From NCBI GenBank assembly GCA_020438425.1, contig JAGQUQ010000017.1, forward strand, positions 1-36,955: a stretch of DNA of 36,955 nucleotides, written 5' to 3'. Shown piece after piece: positions 1-9,945 of this stretch (its first letter is position 1; every line of letters starts with the position of its first letter). A program made the translations under genes and the position numbers. Source of the DNA: Solirubrobacterales bacterium. GTDB lineage: Bacteria > Actinomycetota > Thermoleophilia > Solirubrobacterales > 70-9. The notes below the pieces were generated by a model. The model did no database searches and was not told the DNA's origin. It was given only the letters and a program-made list of their open reading frames with translations.

Positions 1-1
1 C

Positions 2-664
2 ACCGAGATCGAGGTCGATGGCCGCCGGGTCACCCTGGTCGATACCGCCGGTCTCAGGCGCAGGTCCAAGGTGGCCGGATCGGTCGATCACTACGCCCAG
101 CTCCGGTCCGAGCGGGCGATTGAGCGGGCCGACGTGGCGATAATCGTCTGCGACGCGCACGAGGGGGTGCGCTCCGAAGATCTCAAAGTGGGGGAGGTCG
201 CAATGAAGGCCGGCTGCGCCACGATGATCGTGATGAACAAGTGGGACATCACCGAGTCGGACATTGACGACACCAGGGCCCGGGTCGCGCAAAAACTGCG
301 GCTTCGCCCGGAGGTTGTCACCTGTTCGGCCATGTCCGGTCGAAACGTCGCCGGATTGATTTCCAGGGCGGTCGCGCTTGCCGACCGGGCCGCGCAGCGG
401 ATCCCGACCCCGCAGCTGAACCGCTTCCTGTCCGAAGTCCAGACCACGACGCCGCCGCCGTCACGCCGCGGCAGGCGGCTGAAGCTGCTCTACGGAGCCC
501 AGACCGGCGTCTCGCCGCCTCATTTCTCGGTTCAGGTGAACGACCGCAGGCTGATCGTCCGCAACTGGGCCTATCACCTCGAAAACCGGCTCCGCGACCA
601 GTGGGGCCTTGACGGCGTGCCGCTGGTCATCGACTACATCCCGCGCAAGGGCCGGGATGATTAG
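2..664 (+). CDS. der: Ribosome-assembly GTPase Der (EngA), 3' part
   Basis: Only the C-terminal part of the gene is present; the 5' end lies outside the window. Der carries two consecutive GTPase domains and acts in 50S subunit assembly. The visible part begins in the second G domain: the G3 motif DTAGLRRRSK, then G4 NKWD and a G5-like SAMSG. It then runs into the C-terminal KH-like domain, which has the family's PPHFSVQVND stretch and the LENRLRDQWGLDGVPL block. The frame is open back to base 2, so the true start is upstream. It ends 57 bases before metK, with metK's own ribosome binding site between them. Family assignment is firm because of two tandem hallmarks (NKWD GTPase followed by KH domain). 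Confidence 0.93.
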   Translation, partial: TEIEVDGRRVTLVDTAGLRRRSKVAGSVDHYAQLRSERAIERADVAIIVCDAHEGVRSEDLKVGEVAMKAGCATMIVMNKWDITESDIDDTRARVAQKLRLRPEVVTCSAMSGRNVAGLISRAVALADRAAQRIPTPQLNRFLSEVQTTTPPPSRRGRRLKLLYGAQTGVSPPHFSVQVNDRRLIVRNWAYHLENRLRDQWGLDGVPLVIDYIPRKGRDD

Positions 665-704
665 GCTTCACAGACTCTTCACGACCAGTCCCCCAGCAGT
701 AAAC

Positions 705-710
705 AAGGAG
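705..710 (+). promoter_or_regulatory. Strong ribosome binding site of metK
   Basis: AAGGAG lies 11 bases before the metK ATG at 722. It is one of the few clear Shine-Dalgarno sites in this window, where many other genes have none. The 57-base gap after der is too short for a SAM riboswitch. Confidence 0.7.
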
Positions 711-721
711 AACCGTCCCGA

Positions 722-1951
722 ATGACCGATCTGAAGCTCGCCGAGGGTGAACACCTCTTCACCTCCGAATCCGTTACCGAAGGCCATCCCGACAAGATCG
801 CCGACCAGATCTCGGACACGATTCTCGACGCCTGCCTCAGTCAGGACCCTCACTCCCGGGTTGCCTGCGAGACCCTGGTCAACACCGGCATGGCTGTGAT
901 CTCCGGCGAGCTGACCACCAGTGCCCAGATCGACATCACCGACCTGGTCCGCCAGACGGTCTGCGAGATCGGCTACGACAAGGGCGAGTACGGCTACGAC
1001 GGCAACAACATCTCGGTTCTGGTCTCGATGGACAAGCAGTCACCCGACATCGCCCAGGGAGTTGACACCGGCATCGAGACCCGTACCGGCGGCTCTTCCG
1101 ATCAGTTCGACCTTGACGGGGCCGGCGATCAGGGAATGATGTTCGGCTACGCCACGAACGAAACCGAAGCCCTGATGCCGATGCCGATCCAGATCGCCCA
1201 CCGGCTCTCGGAGCGCCTCTCCCTGGTCCGCAAGGACGGCACCCTCGACTACCTCCGGCCGGACGGCAAGACGCAGGTCACAGTCCGCTACGCCGACGGC
1301 AAGCCGGTCGCGATCGAGCGGGTCCTGATCTCGACCCAGCATGCCCCGGACATCGACAACGAGAACACGATCCGCCCCGACCTCTGGGAGAACGTGATCC
1401 TGCCGGTCCTCTCCGAGGAGTACGGCGACCTGCTCGACGAAAACGCCCTTTATGAGTCGCTGCTGATCAACCCGACCGGCATCTTCGTAATCGGCGGTCC
1501 GGTCGGTGACGCCGGCCTGACCGGCCGCAAGATCATCGTTGACACCTACGGTGGCGCCGCCCGCCACGGTGGTGGTGCTTTCTCCGGCAAGGACCCCTCG
1601 AAGGTCGACCGCTCGGCCGCCTACGCCGCCCGTTACGCGGCCAAGAACGTGGTCGCATCCGGTCTCGCCGACCGCTGCGAGGTTCAGGTCGCCTACGCGA
1701 TCGGTGTCGCCCGCCCGGTCTCGATCATGGCCGAGACCTACGGCACCGGAAAGAAGAGCGACTGGGAGATCTCCCAGCTGATCGCCGATAACTTCGACCT
1801 CCGTCCCGGCGCTTTCCGCCAGTACCTCGACCTCCACCGCCCGATCTACAAGGACACGGCCGCCTACGGCCATTTCGGCCGTTCAAACGAGAACTTCACC
1901 TGGGAGCGCACGGACCGGGCCGAGGCCCTGCGGGAAGCCGCCGGCCTCTAA
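722..1951 (+). CDS. metK: S-adenosylmethionine synthetase
   Basis: Makes S-adenosylmethionine from methionine and ATP in the cytoplasm. At 409 residues it has the usual family length. Near the N-terminus it shows [20 protein letters not shown], the methionine/ATP-binding segment with the conserved His. Further on it has [12 protein letters not shown], the family signature, and [16 protein letters not shown], the phosphate-binding glycine-rich loop. The start is fixed by the AAGGAG site. It is followed by a perfect 15-base inverted repeat that probably ends the transcript. The product serves the window's own methyltransferases (RsmB, RsmD and the 28.7 kb enzyme) as methyl donor; that link is functional, not regulatory. 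Confidence 0.97.
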   Translation: MTDLKLAEGEHLFTSESVTEGHPDKIADQISDTILDACLSQDPHSRVACETLVNTGMAVISGELTTSAQIDITDLVRQTVCEIGYDKGEYGYDGNNISVLVSMDKQSPDIAQGVDTGIETRTGGSSDQFDLDGAGDQGMMFGYATNETEALMPMPIQIAHRLSERLSLVRKDGTLDYLRPDGKTQVTVRYADGKPVAIERVLISTQHAPDIDNENTIRPDLWENVILPVLSEEYGDLLDENALYESLLINPTGIFVIGGPVGDAGLTGRKIIVDTYGGAARHGGGAFSGKDPSKVDRSAAYAARYAAKNVVASGLADRCEVQVAYAIGVARPVSIMAETYGTGKKSDWEISQLIADNFDLRPGAFRQYLDLHRPIYKDTAAYGHFGRSNENFTWERTDRAEALREAAGL

Positions 1952-1966
1952 CGCGTTCCCAACATC

Positions 1967-2003
1967 GTTGAAGTTGTTCGCACATAGAGCGAACAACTTC
2001 AAC
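1967..2003. terminator. Perfect 15-bp inverted repeat after metK
   Basis: Two 15-base arms (1967-1981 and 1989-2003) are exact reverse complements around a 7-base loop, starting 16 bases after the metK stop. A short CTGTTTGT follows, a weak U-tract. It can be read as the metK terminator. Because it is AT-rich for this genome and sits before the next gene, an operator for the secreted-protein gene is an alternative. Confidence 0.5.
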
Positions 2004-2074
2004 ACTGTTTGTCGCGGGCGGGTTATGCTCGGAGCGTAGCTCGGTCTGGGGCCAGGCAACAGGAGGTGGGTTCG

Positions 2075-2641
2075 GTGATTTCCCGGTTTCGTTTCGCTTT
2101 TCCGGTCTTGGCGATGACACTGGTTGTGGCGCTCGGGTTAACCGCCGGACAGGGTGCGGCAAAGACCAAACCGCTCAAGCTGGGCAAGGAAGGTCAATAC
2201 GCTCAGGTCTTCAAGAATGAGCCAGGGATCTGGCAGGACGACACCAGCGTGACGGCCTGGGTCAAGAACCGGAAGATCATCGGGTTCTGGGTGACCTCGA
2301 ACTTCAAGACTGCCGGAGGCAAGGTGTGCGCGCCAGCGGGCCAGACTCCGGCCCTGATGCCTGACATGAGCCTGACCGGTCCGGTCTGGGTGACTTACAA
2401 GCTGGCCAAGCCGATCAGCCTGAACGGCAGGAACCGCTTCTCGGTCAAGACCAGTTCCGGCTATCCGTTCCAGAACGACGCTGGCGGGTCGGTCACCGGT
2501 CGACTCTTGCCAACCGGAAAGCTGAGCGTCACAGCCAGGCTGGCTGATGGTCCGACGCATTTCAGGGGCCGCTGCAGCACTTCGATAACGGCTCCGAAGA
2601 CGAAGTTCAGGGCGATGAACGTCGACGGCATCGTCAGGTGA
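2075..2641 (+). CDS. Small secreted protein of unknown function
   Basis: No family was recognised. I chose the GTG at 2075 because a near-perfect AGGAGGT (2061-2067) lies 7 bases before it. Longer upstream readings from TTG 2009 would put a basic tail before the signal peptide. From this start the protein is 188 residues. Residues 2-5 are polar/basic, then a hydrophobic stretch (FAFPVLAMTLVVALGLTAG) ends in small residues near GAA, a typical Sec signal peptide. The mature part is rich in Lys, Gly, Thr and Ser, predicted beta-rich, with two Cys (in KVCAPAG and GRCSTS) that could form a disulfide. It is convergent with the HAD gene, 13 bases away. Confidence 0.7.
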   Translation: MISRFRFAFPVLAMTLVVALGLTAGQGAAKTKPLKLGKEGQYAQVFKNEPGIWQDDTSVTAWVKNRKIIGFWVTSNFKTAGGKVCAPAGQTPALMPDMSLTGPVWVTYKLAKPISLNGRNRFSVKTSSGYPFQNDAGGSVTGRLLPTGKLSVTARLADGPTHFRGRCSTSITAPKTKFRAMNVDGIVR

Positions 2642-2654
2642 GTCGGGTCGACTC

Positions 2655-3371
2655 CTAGACCGGGAAACCTTCCTCGACCGTTGGCAGGACCCATTCGGGT
2701 TCTGCCGCTCTGAGGGTCTCCAGGTCGAAGAGGCCGGTGGCGACGCTGACGATGCGGATGCCGGCTTCATGGGCGGCGCTCACGTCGCGGGGGGTGTCGC
2801 CGACCGCGATGAAGTCGTCCTTTGAAAGGACCTGGGGCCTGCCGTCCGGGTAGTTGCCGGTGGCGCAGGCGACGATGCCCCGTTTGACCGCATGGAGGGT
2901 CAGCTCGGTGCGGTTGGCCGAATCGGACCCGTAGCCGCCGAAGGCGAAGAAGCGGTTGAGGTCGCCGCGCTCCAGCTTGATCTTCGCGGCCGGTTCGATG
3001 TTGCCGGTGGTGATCCCCATCGGCATGCCTGCCGCAGCGAGCCGCTCGAGACACTCGACGATGCCGGGTTCGATCCGGTACTTCTCGGAATCGGCCACTG
3101 CCTGGGGCAGTTCCCGGACATAGACCGGGGTGAGCTGCTCGATGTCCTCGACCTTCGGCTCGCGGTCCAGCACGGTCCTTAGCGCAGCGAAGGCGACATC
3201 GTGGTCGGTCATCCCGGACTCGGTCACCTTGGCGATGTCGACCGACTTGCCGAAGACCTCCTGGAAGGCCTTGTCCCAGGCGACCGCGCCGGCCCCGCCG
3301 GTGGTCAGCAGGGTGCCGTCAACATCGAAGATCACCGCCTTGATCGGCGCCTCTGCCGGAGCCGGACTCAC
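2655..3371 (-). CDS. HAD-superfamily phosphatase (phosphoglycolate phosphatase-like)
   Basis: A cytoplasmic haloacid-dehalogenase-type phosphohydrolase of 238 residues. Motif I is FDVDGTLL at about residue 15 (both Asp present), motif II is ITTGN, and motif IV is AVGDTPRDV, preceded by a Lys in SKDD that could serve as motif III. An all-alpha cap follows motif I (QEVFGK to ALRTVLD), as in the phosphoglycolate phosphatase/beta-phosphoglucomutase branch. I start at GTG 3371, whose GTGA overlaps the pgi stop by 3 bases; longer versions would read into pgi. Coupling to pgi and tkt suggests a sugar-phosphate substrate, but the substrate cannot be read from sequence. Confidence 0.85.
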   Translation of the reverse strand: MSPAPAEAPIKAVIFDVDGTLLTTGGAGAVAWDKAFQEVFGKSVDIAKVTESGMTDHDVAFAALRTVLDREPKVEDIEQLTPVYVRELPQAVADSEKYRIEPGIVECLERLAAAGMPMGITTGNIEPAAKIKLERGDLNRFFAFGGYGSDSANRTELTLHAVKRGIVACATGNYPDGRPQVLSKDDFIAVGDTPRDVSAAHEAGIRIVSVATGLFDLETLRAAEPEWVLPTVEEGFPV

Positions 3372-4999
3372 TTGCGGCCGTTTGCTTCGCGGTAGCGGCG
3401 GATCAGCTCGGCCGTGCTGCTGTCGTGATCGAGCGGCGGTGGCTCCTCGGATTCCAGCTCGGGGATGATCGCCTGGGCGAGGGCCTTGCCCAGCTCGACT
3501 CCCCACTGGTCGAAGGAGTCGATGCCCCAGATCGCGCCCTGGGTGAAGACCGAATGCTCGTAGAGGGCGACCAGGCTGCCCAGCGACTTCGGGGTCAGGC
3601 GGTCGGCCATGATCGTCGTGGTCGGCCGGTTTCCGGTGAAGGTCTTGTGGGGGATCAGGCGCTCGTCGACCCCCTCGGCCTCAAGTTGCTCGACCGTCTT
3701 GCCGAAGGCCAGCGCCTCGGTCTGGGCGAAGACGTTGGAGACCAGCAGGTCCTGATGGTTGCCGAGCGGATTCAGGGCGTGGTTGAAGCCGATGAAGTCG
3801 GCCGGGATGATCTCGGTGCCCTGGTGGACCAGCTGGTAGAAGGAGTGCTGTCCGTTGGTCCCGGGCTCGCCCCAGAAGATCGCGCCAGTTCCGTAGTCGA
3901 CCCGGGTGCCGTCGAGAGTGACTCCCTTGCCGTTCGACTCCATGGTCAATTGCTGGAGGTAGGCCGGGAACCTGTGCAGGTATTCGCTGTAGGGGAAGAC
4001 CGCGTGGGTTTCGGCTCCGAAGAAGTTCCGGTACCAGACAGTCAGCAGGCCGTGGACGGCCGGAAGGTTGGTGGCAAGTCCGGTCTCGAGGAAGTGTTCG
4101 TCCATCTGGTGGAAGCCGTCAAGCATCTCGGTGAAGCGGTCCGGGCCGATCGCCAGCATGGTCGAAAGGCCGATCGCCGAATCCATCGAGTAGCGGCCGC
4201 CGACCCATTCCCAGAAGCCGAACATGTTGTCGGTGTCGATCCCGAACTCCGAGACCCCTCCAGCATTGGTCGAGACCGCGACGAAGTGCTTCGCGATGGC
4301 GTTCTCGTCGCCACCCAGTCCATCGAGCAGCCACTGCCGCGCCGTGTGGGCGTTGGTCATCGTCTCCAGGGTGGTGAAGGTCTTCGAGGAGACGATGAAG
4401 AGGGTCTCGGCCGGGTCGGCGTCCAGCGTCGCCTCGTAGAAGTCGGTGCCGTCCACGTTGGAGATGAAGCGGAACTCGAGGTCGCGGCGGGAGTAATCCT
4501 TGAGCGCCTCATAGGCCATCACCGGTCCGAGGTCCGAGCCGCCGATGCCGATGTTGATGATCCGCCGGATCGGCTTGCCGGTCTGGCCCTTCCACTCGCC
4601 GGAACGGACCGACTCCGAGAAGGCGGCCATGCGGTCGAGGACCTCGTGAACCTCGCGCACAACATCGACTCCGTCAACCACGAGCGAACGGCTGCGCGGC
4701 ATCCTCAAGGCGACATGAAGGACCGCCCTGTCCTCGGAGACGTTGATGTGTTCGCCCCGGAACATGGCGTCGCGACGCTCCGGCATCCGCTGCTCGCGGG
4801 CCAGTTCGGTCAGCAGCCCGATCGTATCGCGGGTGATCCGGTTCTTCGAGTAGTCGAGGTAGAGGCCGCAGGCCTCCGCGACCAGGTCGGTTCCCCGCGA
4901 GGAATCCCCGGCGAAGAGATCCCTCAGATGGAGGTCACCTATGTCGGCGCGGTGGCTCTCGAGGGTCTTGAAGGCTGCTGACTCCCGGAGCTCGCTCAC
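3368..4999 (-). CDS. pgi: Glucose-6-phosphate isomerase
   Basis: Interconverts glucose-6-phosphate and fructose-6-phosphate. The 543-residue length from GTG 4999 matches bacterial Pgi (about 545-550). Visible landmarks are [14 protein letters not shown] (about 148-161), [14 protein letters not shown] (about 204-217), [13 protein letters not shown] (about 267), the MESNGKG glutamate (about 354), the GQHSF histidine (about 385) and the C-terminal signature ending DQWGVELGK with the catalytic Lys near 505. The GTG follows the tkt stop by 4 bases, with a GGGAG site inside the tkt end. A longer upstream reading has a Ser/Arg-rich, unconserved N-terminus and was discarded. It sits in a tight minus-strand operon tkt-pgi-HAD. 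Confidence 0.96.
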   Translation of the reverse strand: MSELRESAAFKTLESHRADIGDLHLRDLFAGDSSRGTDLVAEACGLYLDYSKNRITRDTIGLLTELAREQRMPERRDAMFRGEHINVSEDRAVLHVALRMPRSRSLVVDGVDVVREVHEVLDRMAAFSESVRSGEWKGQTGKPIRRIINIGIGGSDLGPVMAYEALKDYSRRDLEFRFISNVDGTDFYEATLDADPAETLFIVSSKTFTTLETMTNAHTARQWLLDGLGGDENAIAKHFVAVSTNAGGVSEFGIDTDNMFGFWEWVGGRYSMDSAIGLSTMLAIGPDRFTEMLDGFHQMDEHFLETGLATNLPAVHGLLTVWYRNFFGAETHAVFPYSEYLHRFPAYLQQLTMESNGKGVTLDGTRVDYGTGAIFWGEPGTNGQHSFYQLVHQGTEIIPADFIGFNHALNPLGNHQDLLVSNVFAQTEALAFGKTVEQLEAEGVDERLIPHKTFTGNRPTTTIMADRLTPKSLGSLVALYEHSVFTQGAIWGIDSFDQWGVELGKALAQAIIPELESEEPPPLDHDSSTAELIRRYREANGRK

Positions 5000-5003
5000 C
5001 GGT

Positions 5004-7055
5004 TCAGCTCCCGAGCAGCTTCTTTGCGTCTTCCACGACCCGGTCGGGCGTGAAGCCGAAGTGCTTCTGGAGGTCCGGGAACGGGGCGGAGGCACCGAAG
5101 GTGGTCATGCCGATCGCGATCCCTTCCTCGCCGACATAACGCTCCCAGCCGAAGGTCGAAGCCTGCTCAATCGAGATCCGCCTGGTGACCGCCGAGGGCA
5201 GGACCGACTCGCGGTAATCCTCGTCCTGGCTTTCGAAGATGTGCCAGGAGGGCAGCGAGACGACCCGGGCCTTCACGCCTTCGATGGTCAGGGTCTCGTA
5301 GGCCTCGAGCGCGATGTGGACCTCCGAGCCGGTGGCGATCAGGATCAGCTCGGGATCACCGTCGCTATCGGCGATCACATATCCGCCCCGGGCGAGGCCG
5401 GAGGCCGGGGCGTACTTGCTGCGGTCGATCACCGGCACCTTCTGGCGGGTCAGGACTAGCGCGGTCGGGTGATCGGTGCGCGGCATGATCACCTTCCAGG
5501 CTTCGGCGACCTCGGCTGCGTCGGCCGGGCGGATCACATCGAGGTTCGGCATCGCTCGCAGCGAGGCGAGCTGCTCGACCGGCTGATGGGTCGGGCCGTC
5601 CTCGCCGAGTCCGATCGAGTCATGGGTCAGCCAGTGGACGACCGGCTGCTCCATGAGGGCGGAGAGGCGGATCGCCGGGCGGGCGTAGTCGGAGAAGATC
5701 AGGTAGGTGGACCAGACCGGGCGGAGCGACGAAAGCGCCATGCCGTTGGAAGCGGCGGCCGACTCGTGCTCGCGAACCCCGAGGTGGAGCATGTGACCGG
5801 AACGGTTCTCCGGGTCGAAGACGCCGGCAACCTCTTCCTTCAGACCGCTCGAAGCCGAACCGGTGAGGTCGGCCGAGCCGCTGATCAGCCACGGCACCTT
5901 CGGTGCAATTGCCTGCAGGGTCTTCTGGGCTGCCGAGCGGGTCGCGACCTGCTCGCCGGCTTCGAAGCTCGGGATGTCGGCGTCCCAGCCGTCCGGCAGG
6001 CCACCGTCCAGCATCGTGTCTACAAGCGTCTTGGTCTCGTCCGGAGCGGAATCGAAGCGGTCGTTCCAGGCGGCGGAGAGTTCGGCGCCGCGCTTGCCCA
6101 CGCCTTCGTTCCAGGTCTCGTACACGCCATCCGGAATCATGAAGTGAGCGTCGACCGGCCAGCCGTAGGCCTCCTTGGTCAGCTTGGTCTCCTCGGCCCC
6201 GAGCGGGTTGCCGTGGACGTCGGCGGTGTCGACCTTGTTCGGTGATCCGTAGCCGATGTGGCTGTGAAGCAGGATGAAGGTCGGCTTCTCGGTCTCGGTC
6301 TTGAACTTGTCGAGCGCAGCGCCGATCTCGTCGAGGTCGTTGGCGTCGTTTACGTGATGGACGTTCCAGCCGTCGGCGAGGAAGCGGGCTTCGACGTCTT
6401 CGGTGAAGGTCAGGTCGGTCGAGCCGTCGATCGTGATCCGGTTCGAGTCGTAGATCCAGCAAAGGTTGTGAAGCTGCTGGTGACCGGCCAGGGAAGCGGC
6501 TTCCTGGGAGACGCCTTCCATCAGGTCGCCGTCACCGCAAATGGCGTAGACGTCGTAGTCGAAGATCTCTTCGCCGAAGGCCGCCCGCTTCCAGAGTCCG
6601 GCGATCGCCATGCCGACCGAGGTGGCGACACCTTGGCCGAGCGGTCCGGTGGTGGTTTCGATACCGGTGGTCAGGTGCGACTCGGGGTGGCCGGGGGTGG
6701 AGGAACCGAGCTGGCGGAAGTTCTCGATGTCCTCGAGCGTGACCGAAAGCCGGTCGGTGACGGTGCCATCGTGTTCGACCTTCTTCACCCTGGCGAGGTG
6801 GAGGGTCGAGTAGATCAGCATCGAGGCGTGACCGGCCGAGAGCACGAAGCGGTCGCGGTTCGGCCAGTGCGGATCGGCCGGGTCGTAACGCAGGTACTCC
6901 TGCCAGATCTTGTAGGTCAGCGGGGCAAGGGCCATCGCCGTGCCCGGATGACCCGAATTGGCCTTGTCGATCGCGTCGATCGAAAGGGTCCGGATCGTGT
7001 TGATTGCGCGGAGTTCGGGCGTCTGGGAATCGAGGGAGTCGGTCACGTCCGCCAT
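5004..7055 (-). CDS. tkt: Transketolase
   Basis: Thiamine-diphosphate enzyme moving two-carbon units between pentose phosphate sugars. It has 683 residues, normal for the family. [16 protein letters not shown] lies near residue 31, the thiamine-diphosphate motif starts at [10 protein letters not shown] (about 174) and ends at YDSNRI, and the pyrimidine domain has HLGVREH and the [15 protein letters not shown] segment with catalytic His. The C-terminal domain follows. I used ATG 7055; GTG 7046 three codons in is a real alternative, because a TAnnnT element (7054-7059) lies 7 bases before it and would make a leaderless start. It heads the operon with pgi and the HAD gene, and rpe at 13.4 kb completes the non-oxidative branch. 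Confidence 0.96.
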   Translation of the reverse strand: MADVTDSLDSQTPELRAINTIRTLSIDAIDKANSGHPGTAMALAPLTYKIWQEYLRYDPADPHWPNRDRFVLSAGHASMLIYSTLHLARVKKVEHDGTVTDRLSVTLEDIENFRQLGSSTPGHPESHLTTGIETTTGPLGQGVATSVGMAIAGLWKRAAFGEEIFDYDVYAICGDGDLMEGVSQEAASLAGHQQLHNLCWIYDSNRITIDGSTDLTFTEDVEARFLADGWNVHHVNDANDLDEIGAALDKFKTETEKPTFILLHSHIGYGSPNKVDTADVHGNPLGAEETKLTKEAYGWPVDAHFMIPDGVYETWNEGVGKRGAELSAAWNDRFDSAPDETKTLVDTMLDGGLPDGWDADIPSFEAGEQVATRSAAQKTLQAIAPKVPWLISGSADLTGSASSGLKEEVAGVFDPENRSGHMLHLGVREHESAAASNGMALSSLRPVWSTYLIFSDYARPAIRLSALMEQPVVHWLTHDSIGLGEDGPTHQPVEQLASLRAMPNLDVIRPADAAEVAEAWKVIMPRTDHPTALVLTRQKVPVIDRSKYAPASGLARGGYVIADSDGDPELILIATGSEVHIALEAYETLTIEGVKARVVSLPSWHIFESQDEDYRESVLPSAVTRRISIEQASTFGWERYVGEEGIAIGMTTFGASAPFPDLQKHFGFTPDRVVEDAKKLLGS

Positions 7056-7124
7056 CCTACGAAAATCGTGGCAACTGGCACTCACCGAGCGGCGCCAGAC
7101 GCCGCCCGGGTCAACTACCCGGAC

Positions 7125-7631
7125 TCAGTACTTGTCGCTGGGCTCGCCGAGACCGTGCGAACCCGCCGAATTGAGCGAGGTGGCGCGGTCGACCTGCTGG
7201 ACCACGCCGAGTGGATCGGCAACCCCGTTGAAGACGAAGAGGTTGTCGGGGTCGGAGGCCGCGGTGTCGAAGTCGACATCGCCGACCTGAAGCAGGCGCT
7301 GGAAGACGGTCTGGCTGTAGTTCACGTTCTGAACCCGCTCGAGCCGGGTCTCCTGAATGTCCCTCGCGAAGATGCCGCGCTTGATGTTGAGCCGGCGGTC
7401 GGTGATCGTGTACACGGTCGCGACCCTGCGAATGAAGCCGATCAGGACCGAGATCCCGAGCGCGACGAGGATGATCAGGAAGACGGTGATGAAGCTCCCG
7501 TCGATGATGTAGGCGATCACCGCAACGATGATCCCGATCAAGAGGCCCTTGAGGTAGAACGCGAGGATCGAACGCCAGGACGGATGGCCCTGGAAAATGA
7601 TCTGCTCGCCGGGACTGGGAGTGAATGCCAC
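7125..7631 (-). CDS. PH-domain membrane protein (bPH2, YdbS-like)
   Basis: A 168-residue membrane protein of the bacterial PH family (formerly DUF304). After a short N-terminus, two hydrophobic segments (LLIGIIVAVIAYII and FITVFLIILVALGISVLIG) form a helical hairpin. The PH-like domain follows, with VYTITDRRLNIKRGIF and RLERVQNVNYSQ, the typical pattern of this family, then FDTAASD. Its cellular role is not known. I chose GTG 7631 because TATGCT sits 6 bases before it; a longer reading adds an unconserved Gly/Arg-rich tail that would run into the divergent priA promoter. The 90-base gap to priA must hold both promoters. Confidence 0.82.
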   Translation of the reverse strand: MAFTPSPGEQIIFQGHPSWRSILAFYLKGLLIGIIVAVIAYIIDGSFITVFLIILVALGISVLIGFIRRVATVYTITDRRLNIKRGIFARDIQETRLERVQNVNYSQTVFQRLLQVGDVDFDTAASDPDNLFVFNGVADPLGVVQQVDRATSLNSAGSHGLGEPSDKY

Positions 7632-7637
7632 GGCGGC

Positions 7638-7643
7638 AGCATA
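7638..7643 (-). promoter_or_regulatory. Putative -10 element, leaderless start of PH-domain gene
   Basis: TATGCT on the minus strand, 6 bases before the GTG at 7631, with no Shine-Dalgarno between. No convincing -35 box was seen. Confidence 0.45.
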
Positions 7644-7707
7644 TTCGACGGGACCGGACCCGTGGGGAACCCGTCGGCACCTCAACCCGCCCGTCCGCGG
7701 TTGGCCG

Positions 7708-7713
7708 TACCCT
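7708..7713 (+). promoter_or_regulatory. Putative -10 element, leaderless start of priA
   Basis: TACCCT 6 bases before the GTG at 7720, and no Shine-Dalgarno. It lies in the 90-base divergent gap with the PH-domain gene. No clear -35 box. Confidence 0.4.
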
Positions 7714-7719
7714 CGTCCG

Positions 7720-9909
7720 GTGTCCATCGCCAGGGTCGAGCCGCTGACGACGGCCCGCGCTCTGCGGGGCCCGTTCGACTACCTGATTCCGGCGCGGCTG
7801 GGCGAAATCCGGGTCGGCACCGTGCTCGAGGTTCCCTTCGGACGGCGGCGGATCACCGGCGTCGTGGTCGAGATCGCCGAAACCTCGGAGGTCCCGCCGG
7901 AAAAACTGGCCGAACCGATCCGGGTTCTGGGCAGCGGCACCAACGAAGACCTGATCGGTCTTGGCCGCTGGATCGCGACCGAGTACTGCTCGACGCCGGC
8001 CCGGGGGCTGGGGCTGGTGCTGCCGCCCGGCACCGGTACCGGCGGCGAGCGGACCCGCTTTCGGGTCGAGAAGCTGAGTTCGATCACGACCGAAGGGCGG
8101 GAGGCGCTGGAGTCCGGAGAGAGGCTGGGGGTGAAGCAGAAACTGGCCCTCCAGCAACTGCTCGAGGGGGACCTGACTGGCCGGCAACTGGCCGCCCGGG
8201 CCGGGATCGACAGCAGCACCCTGAAGCGGCTCGAGGAGCGGGGCCTGATCGAGCGAAGCCAGGTGAACGTCCGGCGCCGGCCAGCCGGGGCCGGGGTCGG
8301 CGTCGCCGCAAGCCACGCCCCCGACCTGACCGCCGCCCAGGCGAGCGCGGTGGCCGGCCTGGTTTTGAAACTGGATGACCCGAAGGCCGGGGAGGGCCTG
8401 CTCCTGAACGGGGTTACTGGCTCCGGCAAGACCGAGGTGTACCTGGCCGTGGTCGAGGAAGTGCTTGCCCGGGGACGGACCGCGATCGTTCTGGTGCCGG
8501 AGATCGGGCTCACGCCGCAGGCGGTGGGTCGTTTCCAGGCCCGGCTCGGCGACCGGGTCGCCGTACTTCACTCGGCCCTTTCGGCCGGCCAGCGCTTCGA
8601 CGAGTGGCAAAGACTGAAGAGCGGGGAGGCGACGGTCTGCGTCGGTCCGCGCTCGGCCGTTTTCGCGCCGCTCGGCGATCTCGGCCTGATCGTGATCGAC
8701 GAGGAACACGACTCCTCCTACAAGCAGGAAGGCGACCCCCGCTACGACGCCCGTGAAGTGGCCCGGCGGCGGGCGCTCGAAACCGGTTCGCTGCTGATCC
8801 TGGGAACGGCCACGCCGCGACCCGAAAGCTGGGACCGGCTCGAACGGATCGACCTGCCACACCGGGTTGACGGCCAGACCATGCCGCCGGTCGATCTGGT
8901 GGACATGCGAGAAACCGACCCCCGTCAGGGTCCCATTCACCGCAGGACCTGGGAGGCCCTGACTGAAGTCCGGGAGAAGGGCGAGAAGGCGATAGTGATG
9001 ATCAATCGCCGCGGTTTTGCCCCCTGGCTTACCTGCCAGACATGCGGCCACCACTGGGGCTGCCCGAACTGCGATGTCTCACTGATCGTCCATCGCGAGT
9101 CGGACCAGTTGATCTGCCATCACTGCAACCACGCCGAGCCGCTGCCCCGGTCCTGCCCGGAATGCGGCGGCACCACGCTCTCGCAGACCGGGGCGGGAAC
9201 CCAGCGGATCGAACGGCTGCTGGCCGAGCAACTCGCCCCGATGCCGGTCTTTCGCCTTGACGCCGACACCAGCGCCGGACCGGGCGGCCACGCCCGGATC
9301 CTCTCCGCCTTCGACCAGGAAGAGAGCGCGATCCTGGTCGGGACCCAGATGGTCGCCAAGGGCCACGACTTTCCCGAGGTGACCCTGGCCGCGATCCTCG
9401 ACGCCGACGCGACACTCAGGTTCCCCGACTTCCGGGCCGAGGAACGGACCTTCTCACTGGTCACCCAGCTGGCCGGTCGCAGCGGAAGGAGCAAGGCAGG
9501 CGGCCGGGTGATCGTCCAGACCCTCGCCCCGGGCAGTCCGTCGATCAGCCACGCCGCCACCCATGATTCGGCCGGCTTTTTGACCGGCGAGCTCGACCGG
9601 CGGCGCGAGCTCGGCTATCCGCCGTTCTCTCACCTGATCCGGGTTCAACTCGCAGCCGAGGCCGAACCGGAGGTGGAACGGGCCGCAAACGAGGTGGCTG
9701 CCCGCCTCGACCGGGCGCTGCCGGCGGGGGCCGAACTGCTTGGTCCGGCCCCGATGTTCCGGGCCAGAAACCGCTACCGCCGCCGGATCCTGATCCGCTC
9801 GACCACCCGGGCCGAATCGATCGAGGCGGTTCACTCGACCATCGAAGCGATGTTGGCCGAACGTTTACTCAGAAACATCACCCTGTCGATCGATGTAGAT
9901 CCGCAGTAG
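7720..9909 (+). CDS. priA: Replication restart helicase PriA
   Basis: 3'-5' helicase that reloads the replisome at stalled forks. It is 729 residues from GTG 7720, close to the usual length. Order: N-terminal DNA-binding domain with GPFDYLIPARLGEIRVGT, winged-helix region, then the helicase core with Walker A NGVTGSGKTE, DEEH box VIDEEHDSSYKQEG, GTATPRPES, a Cys-rich zinc insert with four CxxC pairs (CQTCG, CPNC, CHHC, CPECGG), GTQMVAKGHDFP and QLAGRSGRS. The GTG is favoured by the upstream TACCCT. All helicase motifs look intact. The gene leads the def-fmt-rsmB run, an order also found in Firmicutes. Confidence 0.95.
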   Translation: MSIARVEPLTTARALRGPFDYLIPARLGEIRVGTVLEVPFGRRRITGVVVEIAETSEVPPEKLAEPIRVLGSGTNEDLIGLGRWIATEYCSTPARGLGLVLPPGTGTGGERTRFRVEKLSSITTEGREALESGERLGVKQKLALQQLLEGDLTGRQLAARAGIDSSTLKRLEERGLIERSQVNVRRRPAGAGVGVAASHAPDLTAAQASAVAGLVLKLDDPKAGEGLLLNGVTGSGKTEVYLAVVEEVLARGRTAIVLVPEIGLTPQAVGRFQARLGDRVAVLHSALSAGQRFDEWQRLKSGEATVCVGPRSAVFAPLGDLGLIVIDEEHDSSYKQEGDPRYDAREVARRRALETGSLLILGTATPRPESWDRLERIDLPHRVDGQTMPPVDLVDMRETDPRQGPIHRRTWEALTEVREKGEKAIVMINRRGFAPWLTCQTCGHHWGCPNCDVSLIVHRESDQLICHHCNHAEPLPRSCPECGGTTLSQTGAGTQRIERLLAEQLAPMPVFRLDADTSAGPGGHARILSAFDQEESAILVGTQMVAKGHDFPEVTLAAILDADATLRFPDFRAEERTFSLVTQLAGRSGRSKAGGRVIVQTLAPGSPSISHAATHDSAGFLTGELDRRRELGYPPFSHLIRVQLAAEAEPEVERAANEVAARLDRALPAGAELLGPAPMFRARNRYRRRILIRSTTRAESIEAVHSTIEAMLAERLLRNITLSIDVDPQ

Positions 9910-9931
9910 TTGGCTTCCGGCGGGGCGTCGG

Positions 9932-9937
9932 TAGACT
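9932..9937 (+). promoter_or_regulatory. Putative -10 element, leaderless start of def
   Basis: TAGACT ends 8 bases before the ATG at 9946. It supports the long form of Def over an internal ATG at 10111. No clear -35 box. Confidence 0.4.
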
Positions 9938-9945
9938 CGGACGGG

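Noticed and set aside
665..721. SAM riboswitch before metK
   Set aside because: Only 57 bases between der and metK; no room for one and an ordinary Shine-Dalgarno is present.
3425..4981. 518-residue plus-strand reading frame opposite pgi
   Set aside because: Antisense shadow of pgi in GC-rich DNA; the pgi motifs are complete on the other strand.
6258..9054. Long antisense frames opposite tkt and priA (706 and 647 residues)
   Set aside because: Shadows of strongly supported genes; Arg/Gly/Pro-rich and without motifs.
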